64,000 nucleotides of DNA from the NCBI RefSeq assembly GCF_037126465.1, contig NC_088201.1, positions 190,986,031-191,050,030 on the forward strand, given 5' to 3'. Shown here in pieces: positions 33,960-44,039 of this stretch. The position numbers and the translations under genes were made by a program. This DNA comes from Ornithodoros turicata (lineage: Eukaryota > Arthropoda > Arachnida > Ixodida > Argasidae). Every line of letters begins with the position of its first letter. The first letter of the stretch is position 1. The notes under the pieces were generated by a model that was not told where the DNA came from, ran no database searches, and saw only the letters and a program-made list of their open reading frames with translations.

Positions 33960-34995
33960 GCCATAACTACAGCACCCTTGGTTTCTTCCTGTGCCACCCA
34001 CACCTTCTGGAACGAAAAGATCAGGTTCCCCCTCAAGTCGTTCGAGCCCATTTTTATAATCTGGTAGACGGTAAGTTTTCTACCCCCGCAGCAGTATACA
34101 TCGTTGGCGCATCTCGAAATGGCAAGTCCGCCTCGGCATTCGTCATCCCATCCGAAGGCGTAGTGGATGGACGTCACTTTCGCATCAAACCTCATTTACA
34201 GCTGCGGAACTTTATGCCATACTTTTCTTTCTGCTGCACATCGTTGACTTTACCCCGAAGGAATGGATCGTGTTCACTGACTCTACATCTGCACAGCAAG
34301 CAATTGCAAATTCTGGCATCCGAGGCTCATCCGCACCGCTGGTGATGGAATTGTTCATCTTACAACTTTGTCATCGAAGCAGGGCGCAGGCTGGTTCTCC
34401 TGTGGGTTCCAGCCCATTGCGGTGTCGAAGGGAACGAACGGACCGTAGTTCCGCAGAAGCAGCTCTCCGTGTCGGAGATGAACGCCTATTGCGTTGCTGA
34501 GAGGAGATCGTCGTTCCGTACTTCGACGCCTCGTGACTCCCCTGGCTTCCTGCTAATGAACCGCTGACATTCACGCCCTAGCTATACTGAGCAGAGTTGA
34601 TGCAGCGCTCGCTTTCCGCTGCTCGCTTCCGCTTTACAGCGCAGTGACGTTACCGGTTGAGACAAGTTGACTCTCCCCAATGCTGTTACTGCGGTCCTGT
34701 AGAAGATCTAGAGCACATTCTTCTCCATTGCCCACACTACAAACCTTCCCGAACCGTATCCTCCGAATACCACCACGCGCTGGACTCTCGGCCACCCCCA
34801 CTCTCACAAAATTACTTGGTCCCTGGCCACATCCAGCCCACTAACGCTCTGCCCTCAAAGCTCTCTTGACCTTTCTGGATACCATAAGACTTTGATCTTT
34901 ATTGTGAAGGGGCTCATTATTTCGTTCCCCGCATCACCTCCAGCAGTGTAGTACCAGACTCGCCATTCATTGTCTCACAATAAAGTTTGTTTGTT
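33960..34995 (+). mobile_element. 5'-truncated LINE, same family as the 50.7-54.8 kb copy
   Basis: The plus-strand translation carries the RNase H domain of the LINE: 'ELYAILFF' (frame-broken), 'FTPKEWIVFTDSTSAQQAI' at about 34245-34300, and 'WVPAHCGVEGNERTDRSSAE' at about 34405-34460. A C-terminal zinc-like motif follows ('CCYCGPVEDLEHILLHCPHY', about 34680-34740). It ends with a 3' UTR and 'aataaagtttgtttgttt'. Nucleotide identity with the minus-strand copy around 50.7-51.8 kb is high enough to align by eye. EN and RT are absent. Confidence 0.85.
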
Positions 34996-35210
34996 TATGA
35001 GTGAATGAGCTTTTTAGCGTTGTGGAATGCTTAATCGACGAGCCCGAGTGCCAGGGAAATGAGACGGGTCCGAGACGGGGAAATTTCAACCCTTCAGAAG
35101 CCCCAAGGACAGTATTAACTGTGTCCATGATATTTTCTTTTTTGTTGAACTATCACTGGACCTTGCCAGTAGAATAAACAATAATAAGGAGATGCACACA
35201 TATATTAATA

Positions 35211-35963
35211 CAGTGAACCCTTGTTAATATGACGCCAGTTAATCTGACATACTCGCTTTATGACCGTTTCTCTCGGGAACCGTTCCCCTCACATGTAAAT
35301 CCCCCTCGTTAATGTGACAATCCGTTTATCGGACAATGACTGTGAGTTTTTTGTCACAAGTAGGGTCAAACACGGGCATTATCTTCCCGCGATTATGACC
35401 GCGTCACATGACCCTCAGAGTAGCCCCCGGGAGAGGCTATCTCGTACCTCGCTCAGAGGGTGACACGTGTTAAAGTAGGGCGTCAAGGTTTGGGATGTCC
35501 CATGAAATCGATGACCTCGGGACTATACTCATATCGCTTTTCTAACAACCGAAGTGCTTAAAAAGCCGGGGACCAGGTCACACTGTGCTGCTGTTTTCAC
35601 GTAAGGATCGCCGAAACAAAAGCGGAAGAGGGATTTCGCAGTAAGAATGAAGAGCGGCGTTACTCGAAGGAAGTAAGCGACGCCCTACAGGTTGCGTTGT
35701 TATTTTTTGAGCAGATAAAGGTCGATAACGTGTCCGCAATTGATGGTGCTATTGTCCAGTTAGAAAAAAATTAATGACTGAAAATTGTTTGACGTAGTTA
35801 TTGTTAATAGATTTTTCAGAAAATACATCATAATTACGTCGGCTTCTGTTTTGCGTAGCTTTGTGTCCGGTCCGCAGAGTGTCCGTTTCTCATTAATATG
35901 ACGATTCGCTTTATGACAAAAATCCGCAGGAGCGGTAGTGGTCATATTAAGGAGGGTTCACTG
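35211..35963. mobile_element. pogo/Tigger-like element (753 bp), TA-flanked
   Basis: The ends are CAGTGAACCCTTGTTAATATG and, complemented, CAGTGAACCCTCCTTAATATG, with TA on both sides (35209-35210 and 35964-35965). Sub-repeats of 'taatatgac' and 'tttatgac' lie inside the ends. Around 35650-35775 the plus frame reads 'SDALQVALLFFEQIKVDNVS', again like a Tigger transposase C-terminal helix, ending with a stop. The catalytic core is deleted. Confidence 0.85.
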
Positions 35964-35965
35964 TA

Positions 35966-36376
35966 CATGTTTACTTCATGAGGTACAGCACTGCATACAT
36001 GGCTATAGTTGTAAAAATTCAGCATTTCGACAAAGGTTTGCGAGCTTCATTTCAAGACAGCACCCCAGTAGCACGAAATGTCGTAAAAGAACGTCCTTAT
36101 TTGGTCAAATAAGGATAGAAGACGACCAAAACGTTAACGCGACGTATAGAAGGCGTAATTTGTAGTATGTTGCATGTCTCATCACAATGTCTGCAACACA
36201 TCCAGTGTCACTGGGCGGTCGTGAAGCTTAAAACAGTTTCCGTAATTGGTAACGTGCTCTCCGATGTCACACTTGCGAGCCCTTTGTTGGAAGGCTTCTG
36301 AAATTAAAGTCTCCTTCAGTTACATGACACATCAATGTCTGAATCAAATCATCACTGCAAAAAGGTATCTGTTCCA
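35966..36376. other. unassigned DNA
   Basis: Nothing recognised. Confidence 0.35.
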
Positions 36377-36950
36377 CTCATGCGAACTCACCGTTCTCCT
36401 GAGCAGGTGCTGCAAAGATTCGAACTACAAATTTTCAATGATTACGAGCAAAATGTCAACATTACCCAGATCTCGTTTACCGCTTCAAGAAAGCGTTATT
36501 TCTGCTCATGCGAACTCACCATATACTGCCGGCGGGTACTGGAAATACTCGTAAGTCTAACGACCAGAGCACCGAAAGACAAATATAACAGTTCCCAATG
36601 ATCATGGGGAATTTGTTTAAGAAAGTATACAGCCAACTTACCCTCTGCCGAGCGTCAACTGCAACTATTCAAATTACAATAATTGCGAGCAAAACAGTGA
36701 AAACAGTTTAGTGCAGCGTTACTTACCTCAGTTTCAGTTAGCGATTCACCTGAACAACAGGAGAAAAATAGCAATCGTCACAGCGGGCCCTCCCGATGAA
36801 ATTCAGAACAGAAATGCGCGGGAAAGTACAATGGTAGCTTACCCTAACTTACCTGCATCTTTCATGGTAACGAACCGCTATACTTTTCAAGTTCGTTTTT
36901 CCGACTCCTTGGATGGACAAAAACGTGAACGTACAAATACACGCAAATAA
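36377..36950 (-). repeat. diverged tandem units with donor-like ends
   Basis: 'ctcatgcgaactcacc' occurs at 36377 and 36505, a period of 128 bp. Related phrases with 'cttacc' follow at about 36635, 36722 and 36860. Read on the minus strand, each unit ends in a splice-donor-like GGTGAGTT or GGTAAGT. One of them (36841-36882) would be preceded by ATG AAA GAT GCA G. They may be alternative first exons or a decayed tandem repeat. Confidence 0.3.
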
Positions 36951-37012
36951 TACGTTATGTTTAGCAAGACAGGGTAAAACTACATACATGCCAATCACGG
37001 GTGGAACACATT

Positions 37013-37235
37013 TTCAAGATAGGGCACGCTCAGATCTAACCCTGGGAACGAGGCTTAGACGGAAGTGAGCACAGTCTCGAAGAACCCCCCCCCTCCCCCG
37101 CGTGTAATATGTACTTACCTAACCTCACTAAGAAATTTGCAAACAACAGCGCAATTCATTGCTAGCGTATGTGCGACTTCCGGTTGGCCTCGTTCCCAGG
37201 GCCAAGATGGCGGCTTGCCCTATCTTGAATATGTG
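37013..37235. repeat. inverted-repeat element
   Basis: 'ttcaagatagggca' then 'ccctgggaacgaggc' and 'cggaagt' (37015-37075) are mirrored by 'acttccgg', 'gcctcgttcccaggg' and 'tgccctatcttgaa' (37175-37230). Arms are about 55 bp with indels. MITE-like; no target duplication was fixed. Confidence 0.6.
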
Positions 37236-37813
37236 TGATTTTCTGTCAATCACGGAGCTTCTGTTTCCTTGTGCTCCCCATGGCGACCGCCTCAGGCTCA
37301 GCCGTTAAGGCCGCGCCGCAGCTCACGGTGCTGGCAGTTATCGGAGATAAAAGTCCGCTTTGAAAGGTTTAAAAATTGGAAAAAAAAAGAAAAAGAAAAA
37401 CACGGATAACATCACATTACTATTGTGCCTAGGATCGAAGTACACTTTATTGTTCTTGCTCTGCACTTCGTTTGGTCTTCTCATTGATGGTTCATGTAGG
37501 CAAGTCGAAACAAAAGTTATTCCTGCTTGTGCACTCATTCTATCAAGGTCATTACCAAGTTGTCCTTCATTAATGTACCATGCAACAAATAAAGAGCGGA
37601 AGACATTTCAGAAGTTTTTATTTCTTCTTAATGCAGAAACGTTATACACTGTGAGGGACATTAGCACATATAGTGTGCAGGCAGATGAAAAAAAGCGTGG
37701 TCTAGTCTCATTAGACTACAACATATGATGAGCCCTGTTAATGCACACAAAAATGTCAAAACTAAAAATGATATCCATGTTACAAAAAATGGTTAATAAC
37801 TGGGCTGTTCGGT

Positions 37814-38447
37814 ATTTCATACTTTAAAAGTGGTGAAAACCCCAGTGCATGGAAACAAATGAAAGGAGGACACAACGCACAGCACAGACTGACGAACAAG
37901 GATTTATTGTCAAAACCTGCTTCTTAAATATCCTGAGCAAAAGCGCTTGCGTAAGAGGGCGTTGTTGGTTCAGGCTATTTAAGAAGCAGGTTTTGACAAT
38001 AATAAATCTTTCTTCGTCAGTCTGTGGCTGCGTTCCAATACCTCGCGCCCGCGAAGCCGCCTGACTAGGCAGCTGAGTAGACCCCTTAGCTTGTCACTAT
38101 TGGAACAGGCTTGCCTAGCCGAGGCGCCTGTGGCGCCATCTCGTTGCTCACGCAAGAAATGCGTAAGGCGCAAGCGCAGCAGGTACTAGCGTTTCCCGCT
38201 GTCAGCCATCCCGGCTGTCACGCTTTCAGATGGTCAGGCGTATAACTAGACTGCATCGATGCGCACTAGGCGGTAGTCGACTGAATAGCGGACTTGGCGA
38301 GATTTGGTACAAGACTTAACATGGCGGCACTTCCGGTTAGACCGCTAGGCAGTCGACTAACCGGGGTATTGGAACGCAGCCTGTGCTGTGTCGTCCTTTG
38401 ATTTGTTTCCCGGCACTAGGGTTTTTATCGCTTTTAAAGTATAAAAA
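37814..38447. mobile_element. foldback element interrupted by a nested MITE
   Basis: The left arm (37816-37930: 'atactttaaaag', 'aaacaaatgaaagga', 'aaaacctgcttcttaaata') is complementary to 37973-38025 plus 38385-38446. The interruption is exactly the MITE at 38026-38381, so removing it restores one continuous right arm. The base element is about 278 bp and has no coding content. Confidence 0.75.
38026..38381. mobile_element. nested MITE (356 bp) with GGCTGCGTTCCAATACC ends
   Basis: GGCTGCGTTCCAATACC at the left and its exact complement GGTATTGGAACGCAGCC at the right. TGT flanks both sides (38023-38025 and 38382-38384), a 3-bp target duplication. Interior has several 'taggc' and 'gtcgact' phrases but no ORF. 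Harbinger-like by target size; the superfamily is inferred. Confidence 0.8.
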
Positions 38448-39574
38448 TTAAAGTAAAGTAAACCATGTTACAAGCCTTTGTAGTTTGTATATGAATGTTA
38501 ACACCATTCGACGATGGATGTGTATCGGTTATATAGCTTGCTTTGCTCAGCCATCTTGATTAGTGCCTACACAAAAAGTATAAGGTACACACAACTTTAC
38601 GAATGCTTATAAATATTTCGTTCTCAAAAAACGCAAGGTGAACAATGGTGGTGGTGATCCACAAACAAGGAGCGCAACAGTGATACAGGGACAAGTGACG
38701 TGCAAATGAGTGCTCCTAACAGGACTGTGGGGGTTTTGGTATTATTTTGGTTGGGAATGTACAAACCTGTGAACATTTAAGAGTAACACAAGAGCGCGTG
38801 GCCTGCATGCAAGCCAACGCCACAAGACAGGTTCTGCAAAGGTTTCAGACCGGATGCTGTGCACTCCGTCTCCACCTCACAACAAGGGCAGTCCGTGTCT
38901 TCAATACTGCAGATGGTTGTCCTATATATTGTTATCTGCTCTCTGATGTACTTTGGGCTGCGGGCAATGAGAATGCAGCAGATAAAAGCAGGTAAGGCAA
39001 CTCGTATCAGAAGTGTACTGCTCACTTGTCGTAAGGTGGACATTGGCCGCAAGGCAGCCAGAGCGGAATTCGTGGCACCGGCATTGCCACTGGACTCGTG
39101 CTTCCGTGTTAATGTTAAGCGCGTACAGTTTTGTACAAAACACATCAATTCGTGTTTCAGATTGCTTCAAAAGGTTGTGCAAAATATGTGACGGGGGAAC
39201 TGAAACCTCATGCCAGGACAGCTTCCTTTTCTTTTTTGTTTGCTATGCAATATTGGCTGTGACTGCCATGAACCTACAGAAATGAGAAAGGTTATGTAGA
39301 CGTTAGGTTGTTGTGTGCTCCTCACACATTGCGGAAAACCTTCTATTTGTCACCTAAAACATGCATTGACGTGGTATGCGCTTCCTAACCTGAAATTTAG
39401 AAGCAACACAAATGCAACCATGGATGTGTGTCTTGGTGGCCATGAATCTCTTCTTCCAGTGACATGCTACGTTGCAAGTGATACGTACGAAGGTAGTGGC
39501 CGTTAGCTGAAATTATTTCAGTAAGCCTTTCTTTGCTCCCTGTTCTCTGTTGGTGACTAATTCATCCAGGGACA
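38448..39574. other. unassigned DNA
   Basis: Overlapping frames of 110-123 codons at 38777-39191 on both strands match nothing. No transposon ends were found. Confidence 0.3.
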
Positions 39575-39576
39575 TA

Positions 39577-40418
39577 CAGGGTGTCCAGTGAGAAGGTGTC
39601 ATTAAATTTCTAAAAATAGATTTAACTTCGGAAAATTATGAAACTAGTTCGAATACACACACATATACTTTTGCCACAGATTCAGGCCGTTTTCATTCGC
39701 GTCACACATTAATTAAGCCAAATTTGCTAATTGAACTCGAAAATTAGCCAAGCAGAGGTAACATTTTTCTTGATAAATTCGGAAGCCAATGGCCATAGCA
39801 CACTATTCCAACCGAAATCATAGGTCTTTTCAGAAGATTTGTACAAAAATTTTACAACCCCAAAACCGTCACTTGGCAAGGCGTGCTCCATGAAATTTGC
39901 GTAAATGCTGGCTCTGGCTTTATCGAGAGAAAGTGGAAACTGCCACACCCGATCGAGGGCATTACAGCGGTAACCGAAGTTATCAGTGGCTGGGGAGTGA
40001 CGGTATGCACGTTGATAAGGGCGCAAGGCGTGATTATGTCCTTGTTCGCATAGGAGTGAGGGTATTTGGATTGAACGAAAAGTTCCGCAAACGTAAATAT
40101 CAGCAAGCGCACCTCGCACGGGGACGGTTTTGCGGCTGTCAAATTTTTGTACAAATCTTCTGAAAAAAAAACTGTGATTTAGGTTGGAATAATCTGCTAT
40201 AGCCATTGGCTTCTGAATTCATGCAGAAAAACGTTACCTTTCCTTGGCTAATTTTCGAGTTGAATTAGCAAAATTAGCTTAATGAATGTGTGACGCGAAT
40301 GCAATCGGCCTAAATCTTTGGCAAAAGAGTGTGTGTGTGTATTCCAAGTAGTTTTATAATTTTCTGAAGTTGAACCTATTTTTAGAAATTTAATGACACT
40401 TTCTCATCGAACACCCTG
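39577..40418. mobile_element. long-TIR element (842 bp), TA-flanked
   Basis: Each end starts CAGGGTGT; the arms, about 290 bp each (39577-39870 and 40125-40418), are complementary at high identity, including a 'cacacaca' stretch and 'gaaaattagccaag'. TA flanks both sides (39575-39576 and 40419-40420). The 250-bp centre has no convincing frame. Non-autonomous; Tc1/mariner-like by target only. Confidence 0.85.
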
Positions 40419-40498
40419 TATTTTCCTTCGAGCTCTTGCATGGCAACGTGTTAGTTAAAAAAAGGATGAAAGCATCTTCTGACTGCTCGGTGGGTAAT

Positions 40499-40579
40499 TG
40501 TAACTCATCGAGGAATGCAGTGAGTCGTTGTGCCTGCAGAGCAGGCACAACGACTCACTGCATTCCTCGATGAGTTACA
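40499..40579. repeat. perfect hairpin: 39-bp arms, 3-nt loop, overlapping gene B stop
   Basis: 40499-40537 is the exact reverse complement of 40541-40579; the loop is AGA. The right arm contains the stop codon of gene B (40575-40577 on the minus strand), so a transcript of gene B would fold into this stem right after its reading frame. Confidence 0.9.
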
Positions 40580-43000
40580 GAGCAGGATCAAACTGTGAGT
40601 CTTTCACAATGACAGTTTGGATGAGGCCCAGTGTCTGACGAAAGGCGTGGGGGTAGCTCAAATTTTTCACATAATACACGCATAAGAGAAGTAGCAAGGC
40701 TCTCTCTATGTTGCAGCCGTCATGGAGATTGATTCTTTCGTGCTTTGTGACGATGCACTTCTTCCCAGAAAAGAACAAGGCCGGACCAGGGACACGCTGG
40801 ACCTCTGTGGGCTCCTCCTGTTCATTGGAAAAATTGCATGGTGTAACTGACATTTTGCACACGTATAAATACAAAAATCCAACACACTGGCAGAAATGAA
40901 AGGCTCTGTTACACCCTTGCAAGTTTGCAATGAAAATTTACTTTTATTTTCCCTTTTACTATGATGTCCAAGCCTTACAGGACCTTACGCACACAAAGAA
41001 CTTACTAGCGTGATGAGTGCGGCCTTGCACTTCTTCGAGCGAGGATAGCGGTCAATGTCTGCGAAGCTGTTCCCACCATGTAGCTGAGTAACCATGTTGC
41101 GTACGTAGTTGAGCTTTTCTACCATCCCCTTCAATTGACCGTGGAACCTCAGTTCGATTTCCAAAGCTAGCTGCAATATTGATTTATAAATTTTGCTTGT
41201 CATGCCCTTTGTAATTTACTCGTCAATGCAAATCAAAGGCATTAACTCAGATCAATCACTGCATGCAGTATTGTTGCTTGTCCTGGTGCAGAATAGTACA
41301 ACTGGTAAAGGTGCTAAATCTCAAAGAAGCAAGTGCAAGAATTACGCTTTGTAAGTATGGGCTGTGCTTGTTCCACTAATTGTCAGCTACAGTTTGCCAG
41401 TTTCTGCACTATACCTAGTCCAATGTGGCAACACTGATTGCAGGAAATAATCTGGAAAAAAAAAGTCAGCACGTACTACGTCCTCGTTGAGTAAGTATGC
41501 TGGTAGCTTCTCAGAGTATTCTAGCTTCCTAACTTCATAGGATGCAGCAAGAAGCAGCTGGACACGTTGTAAGCTGAGGCTGACATGTTGATGTCTCAAG
41601 TCTGCCAGTGCCTACATAAAATAGAAAGGGAACAGTCATGATTTTGAAAAAAAACAAAAAGAAAAACATGTGGCACAAACAAATAGGTGGTTGGCTGACA
41701 CTAGGGGCTGAAAATTGAGCTCGGACGTGGGACTCTGAAGTGCACGCTAGCACTTCAAACAGGGCCCCAAACCACTGATATTGTAACATCTGTACAACAA
41801 GAGCAAGACTCCAAGTCTTGAATTCTATCGAACTTGTACTACACAAGTTTATATGGTTATATTAAATATCCTGAACAGTCTCCAGGGACCGCTCCAGCAA
41901 TTAGGAGCACTGAGGAGCATGGTAGTAAGAGTACAGCACTCTAGGCACAAGTTCATGAATCATGACACATCTGGAGAGTTAGGTTGCTGTCTCCTTTGAT
42001 TTAACTCTCTGTTGCAAACTCCATCACCCAAAACAAAGTAAAATAAACAGAAGAACTGTAACAATTCAGAAATTCGTAAGTGGTAAGCGTTTCTGTGAAA
42101 ATGCGGGTCTTAGTCAGAGGCAACAAAATTTCTAAATGCCTTCACTCACATTTAGTTCGCTCAGTGCCTCATCACAGCTCACGGCATGACCCAGGACCCC
42201 AAGGACGTCTTCACTACTATCCATTGTGATGCACTGGAGATAACTTGTGGGACGCTTATTTTTAATACGCTTTGCTGTCAACCGGCGCATCTTCCGTTTT
42301 AGTGCCAACCGGTTCATGAAAACGCTCTGCAGGGGGAATATGCTCAAATCATAATGATGAACCGTACCAAAGCTGTTGGCACTAAACTGTTGATTTGACA
42401 CAATAAATGATGTGACCACTCACCCAACAGTGCTTGCCACTTTGTCCCTTTGTTCCAGGCTTTGCCTTAGGCCAGGTTATGTATGAATAACACTTTAGCA
42501 AGCATCGCCCCAGTGTCTTGTATTGCTCGCGCAACGTCCAAGGCTCTTCGTTAACTATCAGCACATTGTCACTAAACCAGACAAAAAAATCACAAAGAAC
42601 TCAGCTGGGCGAATTGCGTTGGTCTTGGATGCAAATTTGTTACCCGTAACACTTTAAGATGTTCCCCAATGCAGGTACTTCGAGTCTCAGTTTCCTTACC
42701 CTATGCAGCAAATACCAGCAACACTTACCATAACAAGCTATATAGCAAGCAGGACATGAATAGCAGAGCAAATATGTTGTGTACATTACGCAATGTGGTT
42801 TCCCTTTTGGTTTTACCAACTGTTATGGATATTTCTTAATTGTGTGCCTTAAATTTGTTCTTGAGTACCGTATGTACTTACTCCAAGTACTCAATGAGTT
42901 CATCTAGGAGTTGAAGCTTGAGGAGTTTTTCCATTTTCTCGGGAAGTTCTTTGCCATCAAGAAGTGGCCCAACCATCGGTGAAAACTGTGGCAGCTGGAA
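40575..43000 (-). CDS. gene B: six-exon gene, SAMD3-like uncharacterised family, C-terminal part
   Basis: Minus-strand exons: 42882-43000, 42424-42571, 42150-42326, 41477-41611, 41006-41170 and 40575-40817 (stop TAA). Each is bordered by pyrimidine-AG and GTAAGT, GTGAGT or GTACGT, and the phases join into 987 bases with no stop. Landmarks in order: 'FQLPQFSPMVGPLLDG'; 'EPWTLREQYKTLGRCLLKCY', then 'FMNRLALKRKMRRL'; 'HVSLSLQRVQLLLAASYEVR'; 'ALEIELRFHGQL'; and an ending with 'VYYVKNLSYPHAFRQTLGLI'. This order resembles, from memory, the SAMD3-like proteins multiplied in fish and some invertebrates (family motifs like 'YP....Y..va..Lv..yP', 'W...l..kfk..R', 'YaLnL.YPk.l..tfe.iQ'). N-terminal exons were not found. 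The function is unknown; the intact frame argues for recent activity. Confidence 0.65.
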
Positions 43001-43194
43001 CTGTGGCAAGTGACGCGGAAAAATTAGCCAAGCATGAAACATGTAGGTCTGAACTAGTTTACAATATTTTTGTACAAAGCAAGCAAAGCATAGTCATGGC
43101 TCATTATACATACAAATGCAAAATTGGAGCACAATTTTTTTCACGGTTACAAGTCTGGTCAGGATCAAGCTTCAATGACTTTTCAAACGGGATG

Positions 43195-43916
43195 CTAGGG
43201 CACAAAATGCAAGCATCGTGGCACACAAATCACATCATTATTGTTCTTATGATACACAAAACATGGCCAAGGATACAGAAGCCTGTCAGTGGACACAACT
43301 ACTTCGTGATCTGTCGACTGCAGAATAAACGCATTGATTTTGGGCTTGAATTCCTTCTGAATCAGTAGCTTAGCAAAAAGGTACTTTTCTGTGCCCCTAC
43401 ATATTATCTGCATTACTTTTGCAAACATAATTTCTGAGGAAGGAGTTTTCGAAATCAGTACATCTTCTGCTTTGATGTTGTCGTTACCGACAAAAGCGGC
43501 GGCCACAAAGTTCACCTCGCTGCCAAGAAACTGAGCTGGCATACCTGCCGAAATCAACCTGTCGTCAACACAAACAGGAGCGGAGTGCTGCTCAATATTT
43601 TCTCTGATGCAGTGCTTCCTCTTTGGAGCACCAGACCCATTCCGGAGATTCACAGACGAGTGCACTTGACAGAGCTCGCTTACCGAGAATGGAAGATTCT
43701 TGAAGTTGTAGTACTTTTTTGATTTTGGAAGCGCGTTTGTAGTTTCGCAACTCATTGTGGAGTGATGTTTGATTGGGCGAAATTGCTTCACTTGCTCTAC
43801 CAAGTGTACTAGCATGTGAATCTTCGGAATGAAATTAGATGCGCCATAACACTGAATGTACAGGTTATTGTGCTTTGCAACTGCTGACTCAAGGTCACTG
43901 AGGCAGTGAACGCTCA
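43195..43916 (-). pseudogene. gene A, 3' piece (C-terminal part of a transposon-like protein)
   Basis: The minus frame is open for 240 codons to a TAG at 43195. It has 'GASNFIPKIHMLVHLVEQVK' followed by 'HHSTMSCETTNALPKSKKYY' and 'NFKNLPFSVSELCQ', matching a family layout 'KPKxHxLxHY..., RFEAKHxxFK, NFKNxxxSLxxRHQ'. The end, 'DRLLYPWPCFVYHKNNND', is typical of the family C terminus. The apparent start ATG at 43916 is not real: it abuts TTAA at the edge of the 43921-49948 element, and the same frame continues on the far side at 49953. Gene B follows 195 bp downstream on the same strand. Confidence 0.7.
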
Positions 43917-44039
43917 TTAAAGGTCAGCTACGCCGATTTCCCGATGTGTTGAAACGGTTGTGATATTCAGAACGAGCACATCCTACTGCCCCCGAAACGC
44001 ACCTTCGTTTCTCAATTTTGTCTTCCTATTACGGAAATT

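Noticed and set aside
33572..34001. Retroviral protease or coat remnant on the minus strand
   Set aside because: The frames were scanned for a D-T/S-G motif and for RT motifs; none was found.
36377..36650. CRISPR-like array
   Set aside because: Only two clear units with a period of 128 bp, diverged, in a eukaryotic genome; better explained as a tandem repeat or exon-like units.
41415..41476. Longer version of gene B exon 4 ending at a GTATAG donor
   Set aside because: It would put the next exon out of phase and create a stop; the GTACGT donor at 41476 keeps the frame and the family order.
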